Below the pieces are notes generated by a model. That model was not told the origin of the DNA, searched no databases, and worked only from the letters and a program-made list of their open reading frames with translations. This document shows positions 1 through 10,614 of a stretch of 64,000 bases of DNA, piece by piece; position 1 is the first letter of the stretch; every line of letters begins with the position of its first letter. This DNA comes from Zanthoxylum bungeanum (lineage: Eukaryota > Streptophyta > Magnoliopsida > Sapindales > Rutaceae), in the NCBI GenBank assembly GCA_019454045.1, contig SKCR01036782.1:242352-306351 (forward strand), in the 5' to 3' direction. The position numbers and the translations under genes were made by a program.

Positions 1-106
1 TACGAGACATGTCTTCACATAGATTTCCATATCGTCTCGTAGTTATGGACAATAATAAGCTTCGTTGACAAGAGCAAGGGTTCTGTGCATACCTGGATGT
101 CCCACC

Positions 107-824
107 TAGAGTGGGCGCGGTTCGGTTTGGTTCGGTTTTTGCTAAAAACCGAATCAAACCATATTTTACAGTTTGGATTTTTTACCTCTCAAACCAAACC
201 ATTAAACAACGGTTTGGTTCGGATTGAAAATTTTTTAAACCGGCGGTTTACGGATTGGTTCGGTTCGGTTTACGGATTATTATATTTAAAACAAATTTTC
301 TTCCACTTAAGTGAAGACAAAAAAAAAATCTAGTCTATCCAACAAATAGTATGAAGTGCTAGGGTGTAAGCTGTGACTTCAGGGAACACATGCACTCCAT
401 TAAGGATTGAAAAATGAGGCACAATTAATTCTTGTATTTTTTAAAAATTACCTTGAATAATGATGCTATCATCATTCTAATTAAGAGACAAATCCAACAT
501 CTTACTTTCAAGAATAATGATGCTACCATAAAACAAAAAATTTAAGAATAAAAGTGTTAACATACTAATAAAAAGAAAACATAGAATAAAATTAAAAGAA
601 AAATACAATTTTTTTTATAAAAATATATAATTTTTTTAATTATAATGGTTCAGTTCGGTTTAACAGGTGTGATTCGGATTAGCTCCTGAACCGAACCATA
701 AACCGTTTGGGGTGGGCCAATCTGAACCGCAAACCGAATTGTTAGAAAAAAAATCGTAAATTCGGTCCGGTTTGGTTCGGTTTGCTATTTGGTTCGGTTC
801 AGTCGGTTTTTTTGCCCACCCCTA
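107..824. mobile_element. Non-autonomous hAT-like MITE with 8-bp TSD
   Basis: A 718-bp element inserted in the gypsy integrase. It is flanked by a perfect 8-bp direct repeat, GTCCCACC, at 99-106 and 825-832. Its ends are inverted: TAGAGTGGGC at the left against the complement TAGGGGTGGGC of the right end. Subterminal sequence is rich in GGTTCGGTTTGG and its complement, so the ends could fold on each other. The interior is AT-rich with no coding capacity. An 8-bp duplication with TAGGGGTG-type ends fits the hAT superfamily. It is unrelated in sequence to the 3.2-kb hAT at 16433. Confidence 0.9.
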
Positions 825-973
825 GTCCCACCCATTTAGAGTCTTGGCACTCCTTCATAATCTCTCACCCTAAGTTGTACCCGCTTCTCTTTTGTGAAGA
901 GCATCCCATCTTTGAGTCTGAATCGACGCGTCTTCCCTTGTGTTAGTATTCCATCAAGGTTTTGGAATATGGA

Positions 974-1222
974 TCATGTTCCATCCATTTCGCAAATATA
1001 GTCTAGTAGGGGACATTCTGGGTGACTTATAGCTACTAGTTTGGCCTTCCTACTTAGTGCATATGCTACTAAGTTTGCCTTCCCAGGTTTATACTTGAGA
1101 ATATAGTCAAACTCCGCTAGGAAGTTTCGCCATCTTGTTTGTTTTAGAGTCAACTTCTTTTGAGTAAGGAAGTAACTCATGGCAATATTATTGGTCTTTA
1201 CCACGAATCTAATATTGAGCAA
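974..1222 (-). pseudogene. gypsy RNase H/connection fragment
   Basis: Open stretch within the gypsy pol remnant. It encodes a C-terminal RNase H and linker segment containing RFVVKTNN, SYFLTQKKLTLKQTRW and FLAEFDYILKYKPGKA. In intact relatives this text follows directly after the RNase H segment seen here at 6466-6729. A 5.2-kb copia element separates them. It is not functional: the domain is split and the catalytic part lies on the far side of the insertion. Confidence 0.85.
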
Positions 1223-1227
1223 GTAGT

Positions 1228-2409
1228 TGAAATTACCTATAAACAATAGCAGACAAGCAATCTCTATACCCAAGAGGGGGGTGAATTGGGTTATCGCTAT
1301 AAATGCAAAATTAATAAATCTTTACCGATTTTTAGCTCTTATTACCAAAAGAAGACTTAATGCAATTTTCTTTATTCCAATCAATAGCCTATATGCAAGT
1401 TTTCTATTCAATATATATAATCATAAATAAACTTGCTATAAACAAAAGTATAGGGAAAGAGAATATGACACCGAGATTTATAGTGGTTCGGCCAAACGTG
1501 CCTACGTCTACTCCCCAAGCCTCGCTTGAAGATTTCCACTAGAATCGAGTTTATGTGGTTCACTCGCAACCAAGAGTTTTCCGCAAAGGTGTACTCCAAA
1601 CCTTTTACAATTTGAGTTTTGTTCGTAGGCTCACTCACAAACCTTTACAACTACCCAAACTAATGGGATTTCACAAACACAAGTGTTTTTGTTTAAAAAG
1701 GTGTAAAACACACTTGGATACTCACAATGATAAAGAAGATTATGTGAGTTGGTTATCCAAATTTTCTAAGCTCACTACTAATGAATATGAAGATGAAATA
1801 TGAGATTTTTCAAATGTAGAGAGTGTAAAATGATTTGAAGATGGTTATAAACTCTCAAGAATATTTTGACATGATTATATGATGAATATATGTGCAAGAG
1901 GTGTGTTAGAAGTGAGGAAAATGATGAATTTATAGATTTTGCACAAAACTAGCCGTTTATAGCCGTTTTAAAGTTTTGGGACTGGTATGTGACTGGTATA
2001 ACGGCTCAAAAATTGACCATTGGCACTTCTGGAACCGGTATGCCGGTTACAGAGACCGGTATGCCGGTTTTGAGACCGGTATGCCTGTTTCTGATGACCA
2101 GTCAAGACTGACAGCACTCGGTATTTTGGCCATAACTTGCTCTAGAAAATTCCAAATCAGAATCCGTAAATTTCTACGTACACTAGACATAGAGATCTAT
2201 CTACTGTAAAAATTTAGACTTCAAAAACATTAAGATGAAGTTTCTGGAATTTTTCTAATGTGACATGTATGCAGAAAACGCACATATGAACTTGTTGTAG
2301 TAAAATGACTATAGCAAAAGTTCTATATATCGGAATTGTGATCCGTTTGAACCGTATATCATTTGATGTTTAATTCAACCATTTGCTAGTTTTTGGAAGA
2401 TCATTTACC
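1228..2409 (-). repeat. 3' LTR (truncated) of Sirevirus-like element
   Basis: Direct repeat of 4943-6119, starting TGAAATTACC in both copies. It includes the distinctive GACCGGTATGCCGG microrepeats at about 2035-2095. The copy stops at 2409, where the right-hand LTR continues for another 341 bp to its CA end. In element orientation the first part of U3 is therefore missing here. Sequence next to the break is purine-rich when read on the minus strand. Confidence 0.85.
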
Positions 2410-3097
2410 GTAAGATGCAATTTTGGCATTTCCCCCTTTTTGCCATAAGATGCAATTTTCAAAAGTTAGATTCCAATTAATACCATTTGAAATATAATAT
2501 CATCTTAAGCATGATTTCTCCCAAATTTGATATCAAATAAAATAAATCAATACATTTCATGATACCAATTAAAGTTTTATATCAATGATTTCAATGCATA
2601 TTTAATGATTGTCTTCTTATAAATATGATACCAATTAATAAACAATCAAAATCCATGCTTTTAATTATATCAATGGAATCTATGTCAATATACATGCATT
2701 TCATTTTTATTCAATTATGTTACATGGTAAAATCATATTCAATGCAAAATCAATCAAATAATCACATACATGTAATTTAACTTAATAAATTCAATGTGAT
2801 ACCAATTGATATGAAGAAGGGGTTTAAATATATGATTAAGGCATTTAATGATATCAAATTAACAATTGATACCAATCAAAAGTTAAATACATTGTCTAAT
2901 CACTTTATATGCTTCAAAAAATATATTAATCAATATGAAATATGCATACATATGCAAATTAGAGGAAACGGTACCAATGTTTCCGTGAATATGAAGTTTA
3001 CCTATTACTGTTGCGATTCCTCATTTCCTTCAGCCTTTGGGATCAATTTTGCAATTCTCTTTAAAGATCCATTCCCAAAGCTCCCGCTACAAATTTA
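2410..3097. other. AT-rich non-coding 3' region of the Sirevirus-like element
   Basis: No gene seen. The stretch lies between the gag remnant and the truncated 3' LTR. The word TGATACCA, complementary to the core of a tRNA-iMet primer-binding site, recurs near 2560, 2626, 2797 and 2867, each followed by AAT. A purine run on the minus strand at about 2431-2450 is the likely polypurine tract. Confidence 0.6.
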
Positions 3098-4888
3098 TCA
3101 ATTACACTTTGGTACCCAAACTTTCTTGGGTCCATTGGGGTTAATTTTGATTGCTCGAGGAATCCATGTATTCTTAATCACATTATTGTACATGCATTCA
3201 AAACTTCTATGTCCCTTTTTATTACATGTATGACATGTGTCATTTTCATTTATAACATTCTTAACGTGAGAATCAGATGCCTTAACAAAATAATTTTTCA
3301 AAAATTTTCTCTTAATGTAAGGCTTATTTCATAATCCTTCACTTTTAAATGCACATTTTTGGGATCCAATAGGCATGTTAAAATTTTTATGTCCCAATGT
3401 GAATTTGCTAAGTATGTTTTGCAAATCTATAACCTTTGTGTTTAATAAGACATTTTCATTCAAAATCGATTTGCAATCACATGTCTTAGAGCTAGATGGC
3501 ATATTAGATATGGCAATTTCAAGTTCTACCTTTTTAACCTTTAAACATTCATTTTCATCATTTAAGCATGCAATTTCTTTTTCATGTTTGGCCTTTAAGC
3601 AAATAATCTCATTATTTAAAACTTGAATTTTATCCATACAACATGCATGATCAATTTTAAGTATAGCATGCTCATTTTTAACTAATTTCAATTTCTTTTT
3701 AAGCACATCACATAATTCTTTTAAGCTATTAAAAGCATTAAGTAAATCATTATAGTCTTGAGAATTATGTACCTCTTCTTCTTCGCTTTCTTCTTCACTT
3801 TCAAAGTGGAAGTCCTCATCCGTGATAGCCATGAATGCTAGATTTGTTCTTTCTTTGGTTTGGACCTCCTCTTCCTCATCGAATGAGCTGGAATCGCTAT
3901 CGCTCCAAGTTGAAGTAGCTTTCATTGTCTTTTTCTTTGATTTTCCTTTCATTCTCTTCAATGGGCAATCGGTAGCTATATGACCCGGTTTGTTGCATTC
4001 ATAACAAATGATTTTCTTGTTCTTCTGCGGTCCTTTTTCTTCTTTCTTATCATCCGATTTTGATTTTCCCTTTTGCTTTACGGATTTGAGGAGCTTCTTG
4101 AAGTTCTTGTTTATTTGAGCTAACTCATCATCACTATCACTTGAGCTTGAGCTTGAGTCGTCTCTTCTTCTTGCTTTTAAAGCCAAGGACTTCCTTGTCC
4201 TTTTCTCATCTTCCTCCTTTTTATCCATCTTGATCTCCATTTCATACTCAAGCAATTTTCCGACTAAATCATCCATCTTTAAAGTATTTATGTCGTTTGC
4301 TTCTCTAATGGAGGAGGTGTAGCTTCTAAATTCTTTTGGGAGTGATCTCAAAATTTTCTTTAATTGATCGGATGTCCCGATGACTTTTCCCAATGCGCCC
4401 AAATGATAGATGATAACCGTAAACCTCGAAATCATGTGATCAATTTCTTCCCCATATTCCATTGTGAAATTGTCCAATTCACACATGAACCGGTTGATCT
4501 TCGATTTCTTTACTTGGCTTGTGTCCTCGTTGACCATTTCTAATGATTTTCATAAATCATAAGCATTTACACACTCCGGAAGTTTGTTTATTTGATCCCG
4601 ATCAAAGGCACATAAAATTTTTTTGAGTGCCTTAGCATTTTGTGAAGTTTGCTTTAGATCCTCACTATCCCATTCAAAACTCGGCTTCAGAATCTCAACC
4701 CCATTGCTATCCCTTTTTGTTGGCTCTTTTGCACCTCGTGTGATAACCAAATAAGATTGCGGATCTACGGTAAGGAGATAATTTAACATTCTCATCTTCC
4801 AATAATTGTAGTCTGTTCCGGTGTAAAACAGAGGTCTAGTCATTGAAAATCCCTCGGCAAGATTTGATGAGTTGCTTGTAGCGGCCAT
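3098..4888 (-). pseudogene. copia gag with zinc knuckles (broken)
   Basis: Three minus-strand open segments (4888-4550, 4537-3329 and 3301-3098) make up a degenerate Ty1/copia gag. The N-terminal part has the FYTGTDYNYWKMRM motif of copia gag proteins. The middle carries the UBN2-type segment, an acidic Ser/Asp/Glu-rich stretch, and a CCHC zinc knuckle, CYECNKPGHIATDC. A coiled-coil-like Lys/Glu/Leu region follows, then a second knuckle, CHTCNKKGHRSFEC, in the last segment, just before the KKVWVPK motif that often closes this type of gag. Gag would form the particle and bind RNA. The pieces are separated by stops or frameshifts, and no pol follows. The two knuckles and length fit the Sirevirus type (inference). 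Confidence 0.85.
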
Positions 4889-4928
4889 GATCTATCCTCG
4901 GACGGTTAAGTCTTGTAGAGAATACATC

Positions 4929-4940
4929 GCTCTGATACCA
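4929..4940 (-). other. Primer-binding site (tRNA-iMet type) of the Sirevirus-like element
   Basis: Read on the minus strand this is TGGTATCAGAGC, complementary to the 3' end of plant initiator tRNA-Met. It sits two bases inside the right-hand LTR and so fixes that LTR as the 5' one. Confidence 0.9.
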
Positions 4941-4942
4941 AC

Positions 4943-6460
4943 TGAAATTACCTACAAGCAATAGCGACAAGCAATCTATATACCCAAGAGGGGAGGTGAA
5001 TTGGGTTATCGCTATAAATGCCGAATTAATAAATCTTTACCGATTTTTAGCTCTTATTACCAAATGGGGACTTAAGGTAATTTTCACTATTCCAATTAAT
5101 AGCCTATATGCAAGTTTTCTATTCAAAAGTATAGGGAAAGAGAATACGACACCGAGATTTATAGTGGTTCGTCCAAACATGCCTACGTCCACTCCCCAAG
5201 CCTCGCTTGAAGATTTCCACTAGAATCGAGTTTCTGTGGTTCACTCGCAACCAAGAGTTTTTCGCAAAGGTGCACTCCAAACCTTTTACAATTTGAGTTT
5301 TGTTCGTAGGCTCACTCACAAACCTTTACAACTACCCAAACTAATGGTATTTCACAACCACAAGTGTTTTTGTTTAAGAAAGTGTAAAACACACTTGGAT
5401 ACTCACAATGATAAAAGAGATTGTGTGCGTTGTTTATCCAAATGTTCTAAGCTCACTACTAATGAATATGGAGATGAAATATGAGCTTTTTCAAATGTAG
5501 AGAGTGTAAAATGATTTGAAGATGGTTATAAACTCTCAAGAATGTTTTGACATGATTATATGATGAATATATGTGCAAGAGGTGTGTTAGAAGTGAGGAA
5601 AATGAGGAATTTATAGATTTTGTACAAAACTAGCCGTTTATAGCCGTTTTAAAGTTATGGGACTGGTATGCCGGTCTAACGGCTCAAACATTGACCGTTG
5701 GCACTTCTGGAACCGGTATGCCGGTTACAGAGACCGGTATGCCGGTTTTGAGACCGGTATGCCTGTTTCTGATGACCAGTCAAGACTAACAACAATCGGT
5801 ATTTTGGCCATAACTTGCTCTAGAAAAATTCCAAATCAAGATCCGTAAATTTCTATGAAACTAGACACATAGATCTATCTACTGTATAAATTTCAGCTTC
5901 AAAAACATTAAGATGAATTTTATGGAATTTTTCTAATGTGACATGTATGCAGAAAACGCACATCTGAACTTGTTATAGTAAAATGACTCTAGCAAAAGTT
6001 CTATAGGTCGGAATTGTGATCCGTTTGAACTGTAGCAAACTAGAGACACATATCTATCTATTAGTATATTATTTGATATTTAATTCAACCGTTTTCTAGT
6101 TTTTGGAAGATCATTTACCTATGAACTTGTGCAAGAAGTTCATTTTGGTGCAAATAAAATGCAAATGATTCTTTTAGCATTCTAAGCCATTTTAAATGCA
6201 AGTGCTGTAAAATGTATGATTCCTAAGAGCTTTGAAACATTTGAATAAACTCACTTACAATTAGTTTTAGATCCTAATCATTATCTTGATCTTCATCTTG
6301 CTTGGCTCTTACTTCTTTGTTCTCTTGATCATCTTATAACTCATTTTAGCTCTTCACCACATATGCTTCGACACTTTTTGTATTGCTTCGTGTTTGCACG
6401 TCGAAGTCTTCTTTTGTGTTGACGTCATTAAAATCCATTTATGCGACAAAGTCGCCAACA
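4943..6460 (-). repeat. 5' LTR (full length) of Sirevirus-like element
   Basis: A 1518-bp repeat running from TGAAATTACC to GTCGCCAACA, i.e. TG...CA in element orientation. It is adjacent to the PBS on one side and to the GTAGT target duplication on the other. The outer 341 bp (6120-6460) have no partner in the truncated left LTR. Where both are present the copies are similar but clearly diverged, so the insertion is not recent. Confidence 0.85.
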
Positions 6461-6465
6461 GTAGT

Positions 6466-7650
6466 GTCTCTATGTGCACAAACAATGAACTACTGTAGTT
6501 ATTGAATTTTCTAGTACGGTGTATCATCTTTATACGTCATTGAGTTTGCAATTTCAAAGTCTATGAGGTGTGTCTCATGTATGATTACACCTCCAATAGT
6601 GAAATCAAAAGCATCAACGTGAACCTCAAATGGTTTGGTGTGGTCGAGTAAAGCCAACATCGGTTCCTCAATAATGATCCTATTGAGTGTTTGGAAGACA
6701 TTCTCGCATTGTTCTGTCCATTCCCACAAATGATTTTATCAAGAAGATCCGTCAAAGGTGTAACAATAACAGAGTATCCTTATATAAACCGATGATAATA
6801 GTTAACTAATCCAAGAAATGATCGTAACTTAAATACCTTATTTGGTGGTTCCCATTCTTGGATGGCTTGAACTTTAGCCTCAACCATTTGTATCTTGTCC
6901 TCCTAGATATCCTAAGAAAGTTCACCTTGGTTGGGCAAAGGCACATTTCTCTTTTTTCACGTAGAGGTTGTGCTCCTGTGGAACCTTAAAAACTTATTGT
7001 AGGTGTTTGACATGTTCTTTCAATGTTGGACTCTATATTACAATATCATCCAAATACACAACCACAAACCGATCGAGAAATGGTTGGAGTACTTGATTTA
7101 TGAGAGTACAAAACGTGGTTGGGGTATTTTTTAAGCCAAAAGACATCATCAGAAACTTGAAAGCGTACCTTATCACACAGGCAGTCTTTGGTATGTCTTC
7201 CTCCGCTTTTCGCACATGATAGTACCACGATCTTAAGTATAGTTTGGTAAACCATTTGGTCGTACCAAACCTATCAAATAAATATGCAATTATGGGAATA
7301 AGATACTTGTTCTTTTAACAGTTATCTTATTTAATGCCCAGTAGTCGATGCACAAGCGTAGCGATCCATCATGATTTCATTGGAACAACACGGGTGCTCC
7401 ATATAGAATTTTTAAAGGTTGGATGGACGTGGGCCCATACGATAGGGTGTCATGGCTGGAATCTTAGCACCTACTTCCAGCTCGATTTGTGATCTACATC
7501 CCTTTTCGGTGGTAGCCTTCTTGGAAATTCTGGCGGCATGACATCCTTATACTCCCAGAGTACTTCCGCCACCTCTGTTGGTACTTCATCCTCGTAGTCC
7601 ACTGAACCATCGTTAAGCTTCAAGGTAGCAAAGTAAGTTGACTCTCATTT
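6466..7650 (-). pseudogene. gypsy reverse transcriptase/RNase H remnant
   Basis: Continuation of the left-hand gypsy element. At 7033-7215 the minus strand encodes an RT core segment with MSFGLKNTP and VVYLDDIVI, the YxDD catalytic box being YLDD. At 6511-6729 it encodes the RT/RNase H junction, with EEPMLALLDHTKPFEVHVDA. It then runs to 6466 in degenerate frame with a stop (RHY at the boundary), where the copia element is inserted. Between these segments (6730-7030 and 7216-7650) the sequence is recognisably pol-like but frameshifted. Not functional. Confidence 0.8.
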
Positions 7651-7668
7651 CTTTACTCCTTTAAAGAG

Positions 7669-8139
7669 TTACATGGCGGAAAGTATCTTATTCTTGGTAT
7701 TTTTCTCCCAGACCAGCGACACCATGTATGGCTTTCCCTCGCCCATGATGCACATGGTGTTCGTGTAAAGGATATGGATTGCTTGCACCCTATCTAGAAA
7801 AGCCATTCCTAATTTGGTGGGGTATTTATGCATGGGCACCATGGAGAAGTCTTCTAAACCGACCCACTCCCCAATATGGAGCATTACTCCCCATGCTATT
7901 CCATAGATAAGCTTTGGTTCTGAGTTGGCGGCTTTGATCCAACCCATCTCTTCCTCAAATTGGAGACCAATCCTCTTAGCCTCTGAAACTTTAATGAAAT
8001 TATATGAAGCTCCGATATCTATTAAGGCAAGATAGTCAAGACCGTTTACCTTGGCTTTGACATATACTCGGCCTCCATTTTCTACCTTCAGAACTTTTAT
8101 TTTGGCATTCATGGAATTAAGTAATTGTAACGCTCTCAT
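7669..8139 (-). pseudogene. gypsy aspartic protease remnant
   Basis: An uninterrupted 156-residue segment beginning MRALQLLNSM. It contains the retropepsin active-site region LALIDIGASYNFI. Family members read DTGA here, so Thr is replaced by Ile (DIGA). Downstream KYPTKLGMAFLDRVQAI matches the conserved VLGMEFL-type motif. The protease would have cut the gag-pol polyprotein. It lies between the gag zinc knuckle (8197-8252) and RT. The stretch is open, but the element as a whole is dead. Confidence 0.8.
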
Positions 8140-8196
8140 CTTTGTCTCCTCTCGTCGTGGTTGTTCATCTTCTTGAATGAGAGCGGAGAATTTATA

Positions 8197-9215
8197 TCTC
8201 TTTGGGAAATCTCTAGCAAAGTATAGCCCATCACATAAGAACCATGAAAGTTTTGGCTTATCCCCGTGCTTCTTCTCCTTGTATAGTTTTCATGTATTGC
8301 TTTTGGAGTGGAATTGGGAAGGCGAGTGACTCATTTCCTTTGATGGCCCGACATGGTCTCCCCTATATTTTCCCTTGTTCTCTTAGTTTTTCGACTTTTG
8401 GGGCTCATTCTTCTTGAATTCAAACATGACTCGGCAATAGAAATAGTGATGGCAAAGTTGGTTGGTCTTCGTTTTTATGCCTTCGTCTTTGCCTAATTTT
8501 GTAGCCCATCATTGAAGAAAAAGAGGGATTTCTAGGATTAGTTCTGGGAACTCTTTTAAATATTCCCTAATAGACCATTTGTGTGAGAGATGACTGAGCT
8601 TTGCACGTGCCTTACTTCGAAATTTTCAAGATAAAATTGTTTCTTAAGTTCTCGTTTAAAGTCTACCCAAGAAATCATGATGTGTGTACCTCGTTCAATG
8701 ACAACGTGTCTTCTTCTCCAGTATAATATTGCCGTATCTACTAAAAATAAGGGGTCGTCTTGATTTTGCGCTCATAATCTACAATGCCCATTTTCTCAAA
8801 GTATTGTTCCAAGCTCCATAAGAAATTATCGAGTTCTCTAGCATTCTTTAAGTCTACATAACTTTTAGGTCTCGGAATATCAACTTTATGAGAGGGCTGA
8901 GTAGTAACTTTATTACCTTGTGTAATAGCGGCTTTACACAAAGAAAAGTCACTTTGAACCTCTTTGATCTCCTTCTGCATGACGAAAAGTTCGACGTCGA
9001 TCTTGTTTCACAACTCACAAGGCATCAAATTCCTCCCTCCATTATTCAATTACTTGATTGAAGCCATCTTGCATTCCCCCTTGGAGCCCTTCTCGTCCCT
9101 TCTCGAGCTCATTGATGCATTGACTATGCTCTTGAAAATAGTCTCTTCTATCAGCTATGGTGAGCTCTACCTTGGCAAGCCTAGCATCAAAAGTGGTCAT
9201 GACATCTCACGATTG
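8197..9215 (-). pseudogene. gypsy gag remnant
   Basis: Degenerate gag of the left-hand gypsy element. The N-terminal part at about 9050-9210 is DARLAKVELTIADRR-like, followed by a Glu-rich coiled-coil-like stretch. An open piece at 8741-8980 contains PRPKSYVDLKNARELDNFLW. A decayed zinc knuckle at 8197-8252 reads FLCDGLYFARDFPKR where relatives have CFLCDGPH...DCPKR; the final Cys is lost. Stops and frameshifts occur throughout. Confidence 0.7.
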
Positions 9216-9340
9216 ATCCTTCTTGCCTTTGTATTGTGGTGGGATTTGCTCCGTTTCTACTCCTCCCATAGTGGTGATATTCGAGTGTCTAGTTATCTTA
9301 TATGTCTACGAGCCTTAAATTCCCACGAACTTTTAACCAA

Positions 9341-9353
9341 AGCTCTGATAACC
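9341..9353 (-). other. Degenerate primer-binding site of the gypsy element
   Basis: On the minus strand this reads GGTTATCAGAGCT, one step from the canonical TGGTATCAGAGC. It lies seven bases inside the LTR boundary proposed at 9361 and supports a 5' LTR to the right. Confidence 0.65.
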
Positions 9354-9360
9354 GTCACGA

Positions 9361-9559
9361 TGTTATAATTTCCACACCCCAACCCATGCGGCACGTAATC
9401 ACTCGACCCCTTCGACATGCTAAGTAAGCTTTTACGCTAGCGAAAGTAAATAACAAATGAAAAAAATATTGCTAAAGAATGTTTTGAAAAAAATTACCTT
9501 TATTACTTAAACTTTATGTATGAGCGAAGCAGGATTTCTCCCTATGCCTATGACGTCGG
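9361..9559 (-). repeat. gypsy 5' LTR, inner part
   Basis: Starts TGTTATAATT just outside the PBS and is cut at 9559 by the copia element. It contains ACACCCCAACCC and the GTAATCACTCGACC stretch. The remainder should continue at 15032. The outer LTR end could not be located, because the 3' copy lies outside the window. Confidence 0.6.
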
Positions 9560-9905
9560 TGTTGAAGACAGCAACTCTCAAGTTGCTCACTACAAAACAG
9601 GGCGCCGAAAGCATGCAATTGCATGCATGACAGCAGGAGAAAGTTGGCAAAACGTGTTTACACGTTTTGCCAACCACCAAGGCGTGTGCACTATAGCACA
9701 CGCCTTTTGAACCCTATAAAAGAGCCCCTCACCCATTGTTATTAGTATCCCAGAAATCCCAAATGTGTGAGTAAAGATAGAGAGTAAAGTGGTGTGAGAG
9801 TTTTTTGTAAAGCTTTGGATTTGTAAGCTTTGTAATTCTTTTGTGTGATATAAAAGAAGAGTTTTCTCTCCAATCACCTCTATTATTGTGTGTTTAATCA
9901 CAACA
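9560..9905 (+). repeat. 5' LTR of copia element, with hairpins and TATA box
   Basis: 346-bp LTR. U3 carries three palindromes: GCATGCAATTGCATGC at 9611-9626, a 14-bp perfect stem at 9644-9673, and an 11-bp stem at 9679-9706. A TATAAA box follows at 9715-9720. The LTR ends CACAACA directly before the PBS. Confidence 0.93.
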
Positions 9906-9907
9906 AG

Positions 9908-9919
9908 TGGTATCAGAGC
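9908..9919 (+). other. Primer-binding site (tRNA-iMet) of copia element
   Basis: Exact TGGTATCAGAGC two bases after the 5' LTR, complementary to initiator tRNA-Met. Confidence 0.95.
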
Positions 9920-10614
9920 TAAGGTTACTCGGAGGGATCCCGAAACTCGGAAACAGAGATTCGGTTCGGAAAGTCGATTCCGACGAAAGTTGTCAAAAAT
10001 CGATTTTGAGCATACCATCAGACATTTCACGGCGAGACGAGCACGGTGGTATTTCACGGCGATCAAACGGAGCACGGATGAAGCCGCACGCGCCTGGCAG
10101 AGAAGATCCCACGCGCTCCACGCGCAGTCACGCGCCGTACGCGCCGTCTGAAGGTTGAAGACGACCACGTCAGCGCCACGTCATCTGACACGTGTCGCAC
10201 AGTCATCGCCACGTCAGCGCACAGTCAGCAGCCCAGTCAGCGCCACATCAGCGCACAGTCAGCAGCCCAGTCAGCGCCACGTCAGCGCCACGTGTCAGAC
10301 ACGTCAGCGGTGTCTGGTAAATTTCAGATAGGTCCCTGAACTTTCTGGAAATTACAATTTAGCCTTTATACTTTCAGAAATTTTCAATTTAGTCCCTGAA
10401 CTTTTTGGAAATTGCAATTTAGTCCCTGAACTTTTCCGTAATTTCACTTTGGCCTCTGAACTTTTGGAAATTGCACTTTGACCCCTGTAATTTCTGAAAT
10501 TTGCAATTTGGTCCCTGTGTCGGATTTTGACAAACGAAGTGTCATTTCCACCATTTTCGACCATTCCGGACGCAACGGTGAGGTCCTTTTTTTTGAAATT
10601 CTGCTTAGATTTTT
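9920..10614 (+). other. Untranslated leader of copia element with two tandem-repeat blocks
   Basis: 695 bp between PBS and gag, with no ORF of plausible function. At about 10165-10315 it is built from CAGCGCCACGTCAG-type units, GC-rich and carrying repeated CACGTC/ACGTCA words. At about 10325-10520 there are about six imperfect copies of a ~35-bp unit containing GTCCCTGAACTTT and TGCAATTTAG. Confidence 0.8.

Larger units (their letters stand above)
1..1227 (-). mobile_element. Ty3/gypsy (chromovirus-like) element, 3' half of pol: RNase H end and integrase start
   Basis: Minus-strand remnant of a Ty3/gypsy polyprotein. Residues encoded at about 974-1222 read as the end of the RNase H and linker of plant gypsy elements, with the motifs SYFLTQKKLT, FLAEFDY and YKPGKANLVAYALSRKAEL-like text. 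The usual VVADALSR has become LVAYALSR. Downstream, at about 833-960, is degenerate integrase N-terminal (HHCC zinc-domain) sequence, interrupted by an hAT-like MITE (107-824) and resuming at 1-98. The frame is broken. The same element continues at 6461 on the other side of a copia insertion, and the two sides join exactly in RNase H once the 5-bp target duplication is removed. The integrase core would lie left of the window. The lineage call is from memory of the protein family and is inference. Confidence 0.85.
1228..6460 (-). mobile_element. Sirevirus-like Ty1/copia element, gag only, pol deleted
   Basis: A 5233-bp LTR element on the minus strand, inserted in gypsy RNase H with a 5-bp target duplication GTAGT (1223-1227 and 6461-6465). 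The 5' LTR is on the right (4943-6460) and the 3' LTR on the left (1228-2409). The PBS lies at 4929-4940 and gag at 3098-4888. No protease, integrase, RT or RNase H is present. About 690 bp of AT-rich non-coding DNA (2410-3097) ends in a polypurine run near 2431-2450. The long LTRs, the large zinc-finger gag and the purine-rich 3' non-coding region suggest the Sirevirus lineage (inference). The element is a deletion derivative that could only move with help. Confidence 0.85.

Noticed and set aside
9590..10168. Long minus-strand ORFs across the copia LTR and leader
   Set aside because: They are antisense to the LTR promoter and leader, partly repeated antisense to the 3' LTR (14818-15087), and carry no domain. 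They come from the LTR sequence, not a gene.
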